64,000 nt of DNA from Gaiellasilicea sp963761905 (GTDB lineage: Bacteria > Actinomycetota > Thermoleophilia > Gaiellales > Gaiellaceae). Under the pieces are notes generated by a model. The model saw only the letters and a program-made list of their open reading frames with translations, was not told the origin of the DNA and did no database searches. The translations under genes and the position numbers were made by a program. The stretch lies in the NCBI GenBank assembly GCA_963761905.1, contig CAVXIQ010000005.1, forward strand, positions 372,001 through 436,000, read 5' to 3'. Positions 45,334 to 53,796 of the stretch are shown one piece after another; position 1 is the first letter of the stretch, and every line of letters starts with the position of its first letter.

Positions 45334-46833
45334 ATGGCGGTCACGGGCGCGAAAGAGTTCAAGAACTACATCGGGGGCGAGTGGGTCGGCTCGGCGTCGG
45401 GCGAGACCTTCGAATCGCACGTTCCCGCGACGGGCGAGGCGCTCGGGAGCTTCCCGCGCTCCGGCGCAGAGGACGTCGATCGCGCCGTCGCCGCCGCGAA
45501 GGAGGCGTTCGAGGAGTGGCGGCTCGTGCCGGCGCCGGAGCGCGGCCAGATCCTGCTCCGCTTCGCGCGGCTGCTCGAGGACGAGAAGCAGGAGCTGACC
45601 GAGCTGATGAGCCGGGAGATGGGGAAGGTGCTCGCGGAGGCCGGCGGCGACGTCCAGGAGGCGATCGACATGTCGGTCTACATGGCCGGCGAAGGCCGGC
45701 GCATGTTCGGGCACACGACTCCCTCCGAGCTCCGCGACAAGTTCCAGATGTCCGTTCGGAACCCGGTCGGCGTCGTCGGCGCGATCACGCCGTGGAACTT
45801 CCCGATCGCGATCCCCGCCTGGAAGCTCGCGCCGGCGCTCGTCTGCGGGAACACCGTCGTCCTGAAGCCGGCCGAGGACACGCCGCTGCTTGCCGAGCGC
45901 TTCATCGAGCTGCTCTCCGAGTCGGGCCTGCCGGACGGCGTCGTCAACCTCGTCCACGGCTACGGCGAGGAGGCCGGCGACCGGCTCGTCCGCCATCCTG
46001 ACGTCCCGATCATCACCTTCACGGGCTCGCGCGAGACCGGCGTGCTCGTGACGAAGAACGCCGCCGACAACCTGAAGCACGTCCACCTCGAGCTCGGCGG
46101 CAAGAACGGGATCATCGTCATGGACGACGCCGACCTCGAGCTCGCGGTCGAGGGGATCGTCTGGTCGGCGTTCGGCACCTCAGGCCAGCGCTGCACCGCC
46201 GCGAGCCGCGTGATCGCGCACGAGGCGATCTACGACGAGCTCCAGAAGCGCCTTGTCGCGCGGGCCGAGAAGATGCGGATCGGCCCCGGCTGGGATCCGG
46301 AGACGGATCTCGGGCCTGTGATCAACCGCGAGGCGCTCGACAAGATCCACTCGTACACCGGGATCGGCTCCGACGAGGGCGCAACGCTCCTCACCGGCGG
46401 CGAGGTCGCCTCCGACGGCGATCTCGGCAAGGGCTTCTACTACCGGCCGACGATCTTCGCCGAGGTCGAGCCGCAGATGCGGATCGCCCAGGAGGAGATC
46501 TTCGGGCCGACGACCGCGCTGATCCGCGTGAAGGACTTCGAGGACGCGGTTCGCGTCACGAACGGAATCCGTTACGGCCTCTCGTCCTCGATCTTCACCA
46601 GGGACGTCAACAAGGCCTTCCGGGCGATGCGCGACCTCGCGACCGGGATCACGTACATCAACGCCGGCACGACCGGCGCCGAGGTGCACCTGCCGTTCGG
46701 CGGCACGAAGGACACGGGCAACGGCCACCGCGAGGCGGGCCAGGCCGCGCTCGACGTCTTCACGGAGTGGAAGTCGATCTACGTCGACTACTCCGGCAAG
46801 CTCCAGCGGGCACAGATCGACAACGTCGAGTAG
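45334..46833 (+). CDS. NAD(P)-dependent aldehyde dehydrogenase
   Basis: 499 residues, ALDH superfamily. PWNFPIAIPAWKLAPAL and VLKPAEDTPL form the cofactor site, Glu253 lies in LELGGKNG and the catalytic nucleophile Cys287 in SGQRCTAA. The C-terminal oligomerisation segment HLPFGGTKDTGNGHREAG resembles ALDH7-like (aminoadipate semialdehyde/P6C) enzymes, which suggests amino-acid catabolism, but the substrate is not proven. Start ATG 45334; upstream in-frame sequence belongs to the protease gene. Confidence 0.94.
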   Translation: MAVTGAKEFKNYIGGEWVGSASGETFESHVPATGEALGSFPRSGAEDVDRAVAAAKEAFEEWRLVPAPERGQILLRFARLLEDEKQELTELMSREMGKVLAEAGGDVQEAIDMSVYMAGEGRRMFGHTTPSELRDKFQMSVRNPVGVVGAITPWNFPIAIPAWKLAPALVCGNTVVLKPAEDTPLLAERFIELLSESGLPDGVVNLVHGYGEEAGDRLVRHPDVPIITFTGSRETGVLVTKNAADNLKHVHLELGGKNGIIVMDDADLELAVEGIVWSAFGTSGQRCTAASRVIAHEAIYDELQKRLVARAEKMRIGPGWDPETDLGPVINREALDKIHSYTGIGSDEGATLLTGGEVASDGDLGKGFYYRPTIFAEVEPQMRIAQEEIFGPTTALIRVKDFEDAVRVTNGIRYGLSSSIFTRDVNKAFRAMRDLATGITYINAGTTGAEVHLPFGGTKDTGNGHREAGQAALDVFTEWKSIYVDYSGKLQRAQIDNVE

Positions 46834-46924
46834 CGACCTGGGCGGGTTGAGCGGGCCGGAGCGTCCTCTCCACCCAGCTACAATCGCGACTTATCCGTTC
46901 CCTTTTGAACCCCGGAGGCACTCG

Positions 46925-47830
46925 ATGAGAGCGGTTGCATTGGCGCTGCTGTGCGCGCTCTGTCTGCTCGGATTGCTCTCACGTGACGCCGGCGCATCCA
47001 CGACTGCCGCTGCGTCGAACTCGGCCACGTTCGCCGACTCGACCGGGGAGGACCCGAGCGCCGCCGACATCTCGGCGGTGACGGTCTCGAACGACGACCG
47101 GGGCAGGGTGACCTTCGCGATCAACGTCCCCAATCGGCCAACGCTCGCGCCCGACATGATCTTTCTCATCCTGCTCGACACCGACGCGAATCCCGCGTCG
47201 GGCGATCCCGACTTCAACGGCGCCGATTACGTGATCGAGCTCGACGGTCCTCTCGGCGGCGCGGCAGGGACGGCTCTCGCTCGCTGGGACGGTACGAACC
47301 TGACCTCGAGCGGCGTCTCGCAGAGCAGCCTCGTCTGGTCGTATTCGTCCGGCGCGTCGATCAGCATCAACGCGTCCGAGCTCGGTGGAACCCGTCGGTT
47401 CGGGTTCAGCGTGCTCGCGGTCTCGGGTGCCGCGCTGGATCCGGCCGGAGAGCTCGATTTGACAAACGCCCGCTTCGATCTTGCCCCGGACAACGGCCAG
47501 CACCTCTACGACGTCCGGATCACGCCGCCGACGCTCACCCTCCGGAGCGCGGGAACCCGGCCGCTGCGACCGACTGCCGGCAAGGCCTACACCGTGTTCA
47601 CGACATTCGCGCGGAGCGACACTGCGACACCGATGTCGGAAACCGTGATCTGCCGCGCGACGATCGCGGGCCGAGCCGTCGCAGTGACGGCTCGGAGCGT
47701 CGTGGGCTCCAGAGCGAGCTGCACCTTCCGCATCCCGGCCGGATCGAAGGGAAAGACGATTCGCGGCACCGTCAGGGTCTCGTCCCAGGGGCTCGGGGCG
47801 ACGAGGAGCTTCTCCGCGAGAATCGTCTAG
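46925..47830 (+). CDS. Secreted beta-rich protein, unknown function
   Basis: 301 residues with signal peptide (about 1-24). The first domain (DSTGEDPSAADISAVTVSND ... FLILLDTDANPASGD) resembles CBM9/DOMON-like beta-sandwiches seen in extracellular proteins. The C-terminal domain (about 200-300) looks Ig-like, with one Cys pair. GGAGG (46914-46918) precedes ATG 46925. It is followed by a secreted protease-like gene 7 nt later, so the two are probably exported together. Confidence 0.78.
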   Translation: MRAVALALLCALCLLGLLSRDAGASTTAAASNSATFADSTGEDPSAADISAVTVSNDDRGRVTFAINVPNRPTLAPDMIFLILLDTDANPASGDPDFNGADYVIELDGPLGGAAGTALARWDGTNLTSSGVSQSSLVWSYSSGASISINASELGGTRRFGFSVLAVSGAALDPAGELDLTNARFDLAPDNGQHLYDVRITPPTLTLRSAGTRPLRPTAGKAYTVFTTFARSDTATPMSETVICRATIAGRAVAVTARSVVGSRASCTFRIPAGSKGKTIRGTVRVSSQGLGATRSFSARIV

Positions 47831-47837
47831 GACGGGC

Positions 47838-50102
47838 TTGCTGCGTCGTCGACCACACCTTCTGCGGGGGGCTGCCGGTGTGGCCGCTGCCGGTTGCGTG
47901 GCCCTCGCAGGCTTCGCGGCGCCTTCCGCCCGGCCCGCCGCCTCGGCGCTCCACGAGCCCGCTCGAATCTTCGCCGAGCCGAGTCCGGAGTATCTCGAAT
48001 CGCTGACCCTCGTTCCGCCGGCCCCGGACAGGCTGAGAACGGAGGTCCGCCTCGCTCGATCCTCCGCGGCAGTCGCGGTCGTCGGCGATCGACGTCTCTG
48101 GCCCGCGCTCGACCGCTCGGCGAACAAGCTCTACGTCAAGTACTTCACTCTTCGGGCCGTCGGGGCCAACATCGAGGTTTGGGTTGCGAGCGACCAGGAC
48201 GGCATCTCGAAGGGGCTCGAGTTCCCGCCCGGCGACTGCCGCAACGACGACCGAGTCCAGCTGAGTGACGGCCAGGCGCAATTGCTGGCGCAGCAGTTCG
48301 ACGGGACGATCCAGCCGCGGATGGCGCAGGCCTTTAGCGCCCCGCCCCCGCGAGACGGCACTGCCGCCACGCTTCCGGCCCGCTCGGGACTTCCGCAGGA
48401 CTACTACGCCGCCCCCGGCAACCGCGTCGTGGCGCTCGTCGACAACATCCGCGACCCGACGTTCTTCGACGTGAACGTGCGGGTGGGGGTGGGGGGCGTC
48501 TTCGTTCCGTCGCTCGACGAGCAGGTCGACCGCAACGTGATCACGATCGATGGTGTCGACTGGCTCCATCGCACCGGAGCGAACCCGCCCCACGACCCGG
48601 TCGCGGGTGATCTCTGCAGGAGCCGTTCCGCCCGCCCGTTCCTGATCGAGGCGACGTTCGCGCACGAGTACCAGCATCTGCTCGAGTCCTACCTGGACGA
48701 CGACGAGACCACCTGGGTGAACGAGGGCCTGTCGATGTATGCCGAGGCGGTCACGGGCTACGTCGACCTTCGCAAGCCGATCACCGAGGTCGGCTTCAGC
48801 GGCAGCGTCCAGTGCGTGCTCGGCAACACGTCGAAGCAGACGGGCGCGAACCCGAATCCGATCCCCGGCGGGCCCGAGAACTCCCTCACCGTCTGGGGCG
48901 ACAAGGGCGACGAGGAGATCGTCTGCGACTACGGGGCGGCCGAGATGTTCATGCACTACCTGGCCGCGCGGCTCGGGCCGGGGTTCCTCACGGCCTTCCA
49001 CCGCGATCCCGACAACGGGCTTCGCTCGCTGCGCAAGCTCGCGGCCGGCGCGGGCAGCGACAGTGCGGCCTTGATCCACGACTGGGCGGTCATGCTCGCG
49101 CTCGACGGCGTCCTCGATCGCGGCGGCCGGCTCTCCGGCGGAGCCGTCGGCCGGTACCGCGTCCCGGCGCTCGACGCCGCCGTCAACTGGGCCGCGCCGC
49201 AGTCCTATCTCCGGCCAGGTGCGCCACCGAACGGCTCCGACTATGTGCGCCTGACCGGCGCGAATCGCGCCTTTCTCCCCTCGAGCCAGATCCGCTCGAT
49301 CAACTTCGACGGCTCGGTGGCCTTCCCGCGTCGTCCCGTCGAGTGGCGCGTCGATCCAAATCCGCTCGAGCACGCCGGCAACGCGGCCTTCTACTCCGGC
49401 TCCGGCGGCGGCCTCGACCGCGGCATCGTCCGCCGGGTAACGGTGCCGCGGACGGGTGCGTTGCTCTCTTTCGCGACGCGCTACGACCTCTCGCCGGGCC
49501 TCGACTTCGCCTTCGTCCAGATCTCGACGAACGACGGTAGAAGCTGGCGAAGCCTGCGCAGCCCCCTTACGACGGCGACGGCCGATCCCACCGCGTCACC
49601 GGTCGTTCGTCGGAACCTGCCCGGCCTGACGGGCCGCTCGGGAGGAGGGCAGCTGCCGCGGTGGACGACGGCGTCGTACGACCTCGGCGCCTACCGCGGG
49701 CGGTCGGTGCTGCTCGCGTTCCGCTACGTGAGCGATCCACGGGTGGCCTTGCCCGGCTGGTGGATCGACGACATCCGGCTCGGGGGGAAGTTGCTCGCCG
49801 ACGGTGGCTCGCTGTCCGGCTGGCGCTCGTTCGCGCAAGTCACGCGTGAGGTGGGAACCGCCGCGTTCACGGTTCAGCTCGTCGGCTATTCGACGGCCGG
49901 CCGAGGCGCCTTCGTGCAGCGGCTGCGACTCGATGGGCGGGGTCGCGGCACGCTCGCCGGCGCCGCGCTTCGCCGCCTGCTCGCTCCCGGCTACGACGTC
50001 GTCGCGGCGATCGTCACCTACGACGAGCCGACGGAGGCCAAGAGCGCGTACGCCCGCTACGTGCTTCGCGTCAACGGCCGGGTGCAGCGCGGCGGTCGCT
50101 GA
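47838..50102 (+). CDS. Secreted zinc metalloprotease-like protein
   Basis: 754 residues, start TTG 47838 followed by a signal peptide (to about residue 37). The zincin motif HEYQH at 276-280 and Glu296 in WVNEGLSMYAEA supply the zinc ligands, as in M30/M6-like peptidases. The C-terminal half contains jelly-roll-like modules with DFAFVQISTNDGRSW and GWWIDDIRLGG, typical of immune-inhibitor-A-type extracellular proteases. Several Cys suggest disulfides. Expected outside the cell. Confidence 0.85.
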   Translation: MLRRRPHLLRGAAGVAAAGCVALAGFAAPSARPAASALHEPARIFAEPSPEYLESLTLVPPAPDRLRTEVRLARSSAAVAVVGDRRLWPALDRSANKLYVKYFTLRAVGANIEVWVASDQDGISKGLEFPPGDCRNDDRVQLSDGQAQLLAQQFDGTIQPRMAQAFSAPPPRDGTAATLPARSGLPQDYYAAPGNRVVALVDNIRDPTFFDVNVRVGVGGVFVPSLDEQVDRNVITIDGVDWLHRTGANPPHDPVAGDLCRSRSARPFLIEATFAHEYQHLLESYLDDDETTWVNEGLSMYAEAVTGYVDLRKPITEVGFSGSVQCVLGNTSKQTGANPNPIPGGPENSLTVWGDKGDEEIVCDYGAAEMFMHYLAARLGPGFLTAFHRDPDNGLRSLRKLAAGAGSDSAALIHDWAVMLALDGVLDRGGRLSGGAVGRYRVPALDAAVNWAAPQSYLRPGAPPNGSDYVRLTGANRAFLPSSQIRSINFDGSVAFPRRPVEWRVDPNPLEHAGNAAFYSGSGGGLDRGIVRRVTVPRTGALLSFATRYDLSPGLDFAFVQISTNDGRSWRSLRSPLTTATADPTASPVVRRNLPGLTGRSGGGQLPRWTTASYDLGAYRGRSVLLAFRYVSDPRVALPGWWIDDIRLGGKLLADGGSLSGWRSFAQVTREVGTAAFTVQLVGYSTAGRGAFVQRLRLDGRGRGTLAGAALRRLLAPGYDVVAAIVTYDEPTEAKSAYARYVLRVNGRVQRGGR

Positions 50103-50108
50103 GCCCGA

Positions 50109-50514
50109 GTGCTCGTGCGGCTCTTCACGGACGGCGGGGCGCGCGGAAATCCCGGTCCGGCCGCCTACGGCTACGTCCTGGAGGCCGAGGACGGCACCGT
50201 GCTCGCCGCCCACGGCGAGTCGATCGGGATCGCGACGAACAACGTGGCCGAGTACAGCGCCCTGATCGCCGGGCTCGAGCGAGCGGGCGCACTGGGCGTG
50301 GACGAGCTCGAGGTCGTCTCCGACTCGGAGCTGATGGTCAAGCAGATGCGCGGGGAGTACAGGGTCAAGAATGCGGCGCTGCGGGAGCTGTCCCTTCGCG
50401 CGGCGGGGCTCGCCGGCGCGGTCGGCAAGGTTCGCTACACGGCCGTGCGGCGCGAGCACAACAAGCTCGCCGACCAGCTCGTCAACGACGCGCTCGACGC
50501 CGCAGGCAGGCTAG
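50109..50514 (+). CDS. RNase H family protein (3' end probably frame-shifted)
   Basis: RNase HI-type fold, about 134 residues. FTDGGARGNPGPAAYGYVL carries the first catalytic Asp, NNVAEYSALIAGL the Glu, VSDSELMVKQM the second Asp, and the terminal helix VRREHNKLADQLVNDAL the last. As written, the frame runs on to 50969 through a gene on the other strand. One extra base near 50500-50508 would instead end it at TAG 50512-50514, the expected length. It starts at GTG 7 nt after the protease gene. Confidence 0.88.
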
Positions 50515-50894
50515 AGCTGCGTCGTACCGGCGATGTGGTGCAGCTCGACGTCGAGCCCGAGCGGGGTCAGGTGCGCCGCCTTCGCGATCCCCTCGTGCTC
50601 CTCGAGCGTCAGCCAGAGCCCCTGCTCGAACTCCTGGACTTGCTCGAGCTGGTCGAGCCTGAAGCTGAGCGAGCAGGTGTGGTCGCCGCCGACGAAGAGG
50701 AGCCGGGCCTCGACGTTGCCCGGGCGGTCGAAGTCGTGACCCTGGCGGAAGACGACGTCCCAGTGCTCCTTCGTCGCCGCCCACTCCTCGAGCTGGTCGG
50801 CAAAGAGGGCCAGTTCCTCGGCAATCTCGACGTCGACGGGCGCATCGGCGCGCTCGCCTGGGGTCTCGCGGGGCTGGACTCGGAGGCTCGCCAC
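50511..50894 (-). CDS. Conserved-looking acidic protein, unknown function
   Basis: About 127 residues. VEIAEELALFADQLEEWAATKEHWDVVFRQGHDF (about 20-53) and VEARLLFVGGDHTCSLSFRLDQLEQVQEF look like a real alpha/beta domain rather than an antisense shadow. The C-terminus reads LDVELHHIAGTTQL. I do not recognise the family. GTG 50894 is preferred; TTG 50927 is possible. Its stop overlaps the corrected RNase H stop tail to tail. Confidence 0.65.
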   Translation of the reverse strand: MASLRVQPRETPGERADAPVDVEIAEELALFADQLEEWAATKEHWDVVFRQGHDFDRPGNVEARLLFVGGDHTCSLSFRLDQLEQVQEFEQGLWLTLEEHEGIAKAAHLTPLGLDVELHHIAGTTQL

Positions 50895-50943
50895 GGCAGC
50901 TCGGGTACCCGGCCCGGGCCGGGTCAAACCGGAGAAGCGCCGC

Positions 50944-50949
50944 TATACT
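50944..50949 (+). promoter_or_regulatory. -10 box (TATACT) of tRNA-Gly
   Basis: TATACT ends 10 nt before the tRNA 5' end. The -35 is weak. Confidence 0.5.
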
Positions 50950-50959
50950 GCGGCCTCGC

Positions 50960-51033
50960 GCGGATGTAGCTCAGTTGGCTAGAGCGTCTGCTTGCCATGC
51001 AGAAGGTCGTGGGTTCGAGTCCCATCATCCGCT
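50960..51033 (+). tRNA. tRNA-Gly (GCC)
   Basis: 74 nt. Acceptor GCGGATG/CATCCGC, D-arm GCTC...GAGC, anticodon arm TCTGC-TTGCCAT-GCAGA (anticodon GCC) and T-arm with GGTTCGAGTCC. CCA is not encoded. A terminator follows directly. Confidence 0.97.
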
Positions 51034-51043
51034 CCTCTAGAAG

Positions 51044-51064
51044 CCCCGCTATGGCGGGGTTTTT
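51044..51064 (+). terminator. Intrinsic terminator of tRNA-Gly
   Basis: Stem CCCCGC (51044-51049) with GCGGGG (51054-51059), loop TATG, then five T. The best classical terminator in the window. Confidence 0.85.
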
Positions 51065-51177
51065 CACTGCCCGAAGTTGCCCGCGGATTCGTGTGAGTGG
51101 CTGATAGTCAGCCCTCAGTCAGCCTTCGCGGCTGCGACGACGGCGTCCGGAGGGCAGCCGCGGCGTAGGCTCACCGG

Positions 51178-51319
51178 ATGATGCTCGCCGGCCTCCCCGT
51201 CCCCGCCGATGCCGTCGAGGAGCTCGCCGCCCTCGTCCGCTGGATTGGAGGGGGGCACGCTCGCCGACCGGCTCGAGCGTGCCCTCCGCGACGAGGTGAA
51301 GCTGCTCGCGTCAAGCACT
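51178..51319 (+). pseudogene. Decayed small-protein gene fragment
   Basis: Starts ATGATGCTCGCC: the first frame reads LAGLPVPADAVEELAALV. After a shift near 51246 the next frame reads AGLEGGTLADRLERALRDEVKLLA, which continues the same helical protein. The rest of the expected C-terminus is absent. It resembles a short, often multi-copy hypothetical family I associate with related actinobacteria, but that memory is weak. The remainder of 51065-51564 holds no other convincing gene. Confidence 0.5.
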
Positions 51320-51564
51320 ACCGACGGAGTAGCAGACCCAACTGAAGGCGTCGTTCACGTCGGTGAAACGGGCTTGAACCGCCTTGAGGTCGGAAGGAAC
51401 TGGAACCCCAACCCGCACGAGGGGAGAGGAACCGGTCGCGCGCACGATTCTCAACTCCGCTGCCGTCTTGTTCGCGGCGGCTCGCCTGGATGTCGCAGCT
51501 TGCATTTCGCCCCGAAAGTGATTTGCTACGAAAGGAACAAACCCCGGGGTCGAGAGGGGAAACG

Positions 51565-52909
51565 ATGTCACGTACACGATTTGTCGCGTGCATCACGGTG
51601 GTGGTCGGTGCGCTTTTGGGCGCGCTCGGCGTCTTCACCGCCTCGGCCGCACCGCCAGTGGGGACCGACGCGAGTGAGGTGTCTCACTGGAACCGGCTGG
51701 CGGCGACGACGCTCTCCGCGTTGCCGGGGCCGAACGGCGGTGCGCCACCTGCATTCCAGATCAACATGGGCATGGTTCAAGGCGCTGTGTACGACGCGGT
51801 CAACGCGATCGGACCGAAACAGCATCGGCCATATCTGCTCAAGAGGCGTGCGGGCGCGAAGGCGTCGATCGACGCTGCCGTCGCAACGGCGGCGTACGAC
51901 GTGCTCTCGGAGCTCGTCTCGACCGCGCCCGAGAGAGCTCCGTTCCCGGGTCGTGCGGGACTCCTGAATACGCTCGCCTCGGAGTACGCGGCATCGCTCG
52001 ATGCGATCGACGACAACTCCTTCAAAGCGCAGGGGATCAGCGGTGGGGCACGAAGCGGCCGAGGCCATGCTCGACGCGAGAGAGGGGGACGGACGGTTCG
52101 GGCCGTCTCAGTGGGTGCCGAACTCCGCCATCGGACACTGGCAGCCGCTACTCAATGCGGCGGGGCAGCAGATTCTCGATCCGACTCCATGGGCGGGCGG
52201 CGTGAAGCCGTTCCTGATCCAAAGCTCGTCGCAGTTCCGCAGCGCGCCACCGCCCGCGCTTGACAGCGCGCAGTGGGCGGCCGAGTTCAACGAGGTCAAG
52301 AGCCTCGGCAGAGCCACTGGCTCGACCCGGACCGACGAGCAGACGTACATCGCCAGGTGGTGGCAGAGCGCACCCATTCTGAGTTGGAACGAAGTCGCCC
52401 GGCAGCTCATCGCACGGAACGACCTCGACGCGGCCGAGAGCGCGAGACTTCTCGCGCTGCAGAACCTGAGTGGGGCGGATGCGGCGATCAACTGCTGGAA
52501 CGACAAGTACCACTTCGACTTCTGGCGGCCTTGGAACGCGATTCCGCGAGCGTTGGAGGATGGAAACGCCGCCACGGATCCCGACCCGACCTGGACGGCG
52601 CTCCTCACCGCGCCGTATCCCGAGTGGGTCTCGGGACACAACTGCCTCGACGGCGCACACGTCGCCGTGCTGCAGATGTTCTTCGGCGATGCGATCCAAG
52701 GCGGCTTCCAGATCACGAGTACGTTCGTGAATCCCGGAGGGCCCGCCGTGCGCACGTTTAGCTCGTTCTCGCAGCCACTCGCCGAGCTCATCGAGGCGCG
52801 CATCTGGGCCGGTCTCCACTATCGCAGCGGGGACGTCCAGGGCCAGGCGCTCGGCCGGAACGTTGCCAACTACGGGGCCTCGCACTACTTCCAGCCAGTA
52901 GGAAACTGA
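51565..52909 (+). CDS. Secreted vanadium-dependent haloperoxidase/PAP2-like protein (frame interrupted at 52042)
   Basis: Acid-phosphatase/vanadium haloperoxidase fold with a signal peptide (about residues 1-30). Vanadate/phosphate-site motifs: KYHFDFWRPWNAI, PEWVSGHNCLDGAH and ARIWAGLHYRSGDVQG (Arg, His, Asp in order). One extra G near 52042-52043 splits it; removing it joins FKAQGIS to VGHEAAEAMLDAREGDG. Corrected length is about 447 residues. GAGAGGGGAA precedes ATG 51565. It may halogenate or dephosphorylate outside the cell; the choice between the two activities is open. It lies in a stretch of remnants next to tRNA-Gly. Confidence 0.85.
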
Positions 52910-52936
52910 CCGTTCGCTAGGCGGCCCAGACGTAAC

Positions 52937-52965
52937 GAGAAGGCTCGCTCGAAGCGGGCCTTCTC
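52937..52965 (+). terminator. Hairpin after the haloperoxidase-like gene
   Basis: GAGAAGGC (52937-52944) pairs with GCCTTCTC (52958-52965), with an inner CGCT/AGCG stem. It lies 28 nt after the stop. No clear U-tract. Confidence 0.55.
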
Positions 52966-53030
52966 TACGTCACGGGGGCGCTCCCGAGAAACCTACGGCG
53001 GCCGCTGAACCGCCACCGACGAGAGCCGCG

Positions 53031-53446
53031 TTGCCCGTTGTGTCATGCGCTCTCGAACTCGAGGGCGAGCGGTGGGCAGGCACCGCTTCCTACTGCGCGC
53101 CGGCAAGGCGCTGAGCCGCCGCCGCAAGCTGGCCATTGTCCACTTCCGGTCGGCGGCCGACGAGCTGCGGATCGGCCTCGACGGGCCTGACGACCTAACT
53201 CTCCAACTGACCGGCGGCGCACCCTCCTCGCCTGTCCCGCTGCGGCTGAGCGCTGCGCCTCCCCACGACGAGATACCCGCCTACGGCCGGGTGCTGCTCG
53301 ACGTCCTAAATGGAGGAAGCACGCTCTCCGTCCGGGGCGACGAGGCGGAGCAAGCCTGGCGCGTCCTCACACCCGTGCTCGAAGCCTGGAGAGAGGGCCT
53401 CGTGCCGCTGGAGGAGTATTCCGCCGGCTTCGCGGGGCCACCTTGA
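53031..53446 (+). pseudogene. zwf: 3' remnant of glucose-6-phosphate dehydrogenase
   Basis: In one frame (about 53046-53082) it reads ALELEGERWAGT. After a one-base loss it continues as FLLRAGKALSRRRKLAIVHFR, then LRIGLDGPDDLTLQLTGGAP, PAYGRVLLDVLNGGSTLSVR and DEAEQAWRVLTPVLEAWREG (residue runs given separately). This is the C-terminal third of G6PDH, including the LRAGKAL segment. The N-terminal NADP-binding domain and active site are absent upstream: 52966-53030 is too short and unrelated. It is therefore a truncated, frame-shifted fragment. An open frame from ATG 53045 could still yield 133 residues but would be inactive. Confidence 0.8.
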
Positions 53447-53576
53447 GAACTCGCGTTACGGCCGCGCGTCAGGCGTCGACGCGATAGCACCAAGTCTGAT
53501 CGCGGATCAGCCCACCGGGATTATGCTGGACGCTCCCCGCCGAAGAGGTCGTCGTGCCGAAGTCACTTGCCTAAAG

Positions 53577-53599
53577 CCGCCGCAAACGTGGCGGTTTTT
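53577..53599 (+). terminator. Intrinsic terminator
   Basis: CCGCC (53577-53581) pairs with GGCGG (53590-53594), followed by five T. No gene on the plus strand ends close by except the G6PDH remnant, about 130 nt upstream; 53447-53652 otherwise holds nothing I can name. Confidence 0.7.
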
Positions 53600-53652
53600 G
53601 TGTCTCGGGGGACTCGTTTTGTTTGCTAGGCGCGCCGCGCGCCTCTCGGTCC

Positions 53653-53790
53653 TCAGCCGACGCTCACCCGCCGACGCTTGCGGCGGCGGCCCAGGGCGAC
53701 GTACAGGCCGAGCCCGGCGGCGAGCCAGGCGCCGAGCTCGACCAAGGTGATCCCGGGGTCGTGCTGGTTCCGCTCCGTCCAGTCAGGCAC
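53653..53790 (-). CDS. 45-residue membrane microprotein with a baseplate-like N-terminus
   Basis: GTG 53790 starts 6 nt after the heme peroxidase stop, so it is the last gene of that operon. PDWTERNQHDPGITLVELGA resembles the start of baseplate-wedge proteins of contractile tails (W..HN..DPGITLLELFAWL). Instead of continuing into a baseplate protein, it forms one hydrophobic helix (LGAWLAAGLGLYVAL) and a very basic tail (GRRRKRRR). It may be a trimmed relic or a re-used docking peptide. It was missed at a usual ORF length cut-off. Confidence 0.6.
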   Translation of the reverse strand: MPDWTERNQHDPGITLVELGAWLAAGLGLYVALGRRRKRRRVSVG

Positions 53791-53796
53791 CGCGCC

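Noticed and set aside
50109..50969. A single 286-residue protein from the RNase H start
   Set aside because: RNase H homology ends at about residue 134; the remainder is antisense to a plausible minus-strand gene and ends in the tRNA-Gly.
50960..53652. Integrated element using tRNA-Gly as attachment site
   Set aside because: No integrase, no second copy of the tRNA 3' end in the window; remnants alone do not prove an integrative element.
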